DNA of 7,185 nt, taken from Ponticaulis sp. (lineage in GTDB: Bacteria > Pseudomonadota > Alphaproteobacteria > Caulobacterales > Hyphomonadaceae). Shown here in pieces: positions 7,017-7,185 of this stretch; position 1 is the first letter of the stretch, and each line of letters opens with the position of its first letter. The stretch is taken from positions 1 to 7,185 of the forward strand of contig PABS01000083.1 of assembly GCA_002699325.1 (NCBI GenBank), given 5' to 3'. The notes beneath the pieces are model-generated. The model did no database searches. It was given only the letters and a program-made list of their open reading frames with translations, and had not been told where the DNA came from. Position numbers and translations under genes: made by a program.

Positions 7017-7168
7017 GCCAATTCATAGACGGCGGACGCGGTGGCTTCAATCATTGCGCTCTGAGGATCTCAAAAATTTGGGTGCCAAACACTTGTGTGA
7101 TAAATATGGCACACCATCTTTGATGAGAACGAGCGCAGTCGCGCCCAAAACAATCAAAGAGTTGAGTC
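7017..7168. other. Intergenic region upstream of the SDR gene
   Basis: These 152 bases should hold the promoter of the SDR gene on - and of a possible gene on +. On + there is a loose pair of boxes, TTGGGT (7078-7083) and TAAATA (7101-7106) spaced by 17, overlapping the inverted repeat described separately. I see no convincing -35/-10 pair for the SDR gene and no RNA gene. Confidence 0.4.
7095..7114. promoter_or_regulatory. Candidate operator GTGTG-N10-CACAC
   Basis: GTGTGATAAATATGGCACAC is a perfect 5-bp inverted repeat with a 10-base AT-rich centre, a typical size for a dimeric helix-turn-helix regulator. A second overlapping pair, GTGCCA (7082-7087) and TGGCAC (7107-7112), and a small ACAC-TT-GTGT (7089-7098) lie in the same 33 bases. 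The density of symmetry near a probable promoter supports a binding site, but the regulator is unknown. Confidence 0.35.
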
Positions 7169-7185
7169 ATGAATCCAGAGACATA
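7169..7185 (+). CDS. Possible start of a + strand gene, cut by window edge
   Basis: ATG at 7169 opens MNPET and runs off the end after five full codons. AAAGAG (7156-7161) lies seven bases upstream, a sensible ribosome-site spacing, and an intergenic region with operator-like symmetry precedes it. Five codons cannot identify a product, and the frame may close just outside the window. Confidence 0.3.

Noticed and set aside
7096..7113. CRP/FNR-like site TGTGA-N8-GCACA
   Set aside because: The CRP site needs a six-base spacer and FNR uses different half-sites, so an eight-base spacer does not fit; I report only the neutral inverted repeat.

Overview
The window looks like ordinary chromosome of an alphaproteobacterium. 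The closest feel is a Hyphomonas/Caulobacter-type or Rhodobacter-type organism, but the lineage is an inference from protein style only. The DNA is moderately GC-rich by eye, Shine-Dalgarno signals are mostly weak, genes are tightly packed, and the OmpR-type regulator closely resembles the PetR subfamily known from Rhodobacter. I see no insertion sequence, phage gene, tRNA, rRNA or CRISPR array.

Layout, left to right. (1) Positions 1-678, + strand: the C-terminal part of an isovaleryl-CoA dehydrogenase, cut by the window edge. (2) 692-717: a strong 10-bp hairpin between two converging genes, the likely shared terminator. (3) 742-2373, - strand: a 543-residue predicted lipoprotein with TPR-like repeats and a cluster of histidine motifs, belonging to an uncharacterised family. 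(4) 2374-2475: an AT-rich promoter region with a 5-5-5 inverted repeat. (5) 2476-5011, - strand: a three-gene operon, read in the order MarR-family regulator, OmpR-family response regulator, membrane sensor histidine kinase. Stop and start codons overlap at both junctions, so translation is probably coupled. (6) 5012-5132: a divergent promoter region with a 7-bp inverted repeat. (7) 5133-6017, + strand: ilvE, branched-chain aminotransferase. (8) 6021-7016, - strand: an extended short-chain dehydrogenase/NAD-dependent epimerase of unknown substrate, ending three bases from ilvE. (9) 7017-7185: an intergenic region with a GTGTG-N10-CACAC repeat and perhaps the first codons of another + strand gene.

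How the genes may fit together. The aminotransferase and isovaleryl-CoA dehydrogenase belong to leucine/branched-chain amino acid metabolism: IlvE interconverts the amino and keto acids, and Ivd oxidises isovaleryl-CoA further down leucine breakdown. They are about 4.5 kb apart and not in one operon. The regulatory operon between them puts a one-component regulator (MarR) and a phosphorelay pair under one transcript and shares a promoter region with ilvE, so regulation of ilvE by the MarR protein is a testable guess.

Nothing here is clearly a new system. The items most worth a second look are the histidine-rich TPR lipoprotein, the MarR-regulator-kinase operon, and the three inverted repeats in promoter regions.
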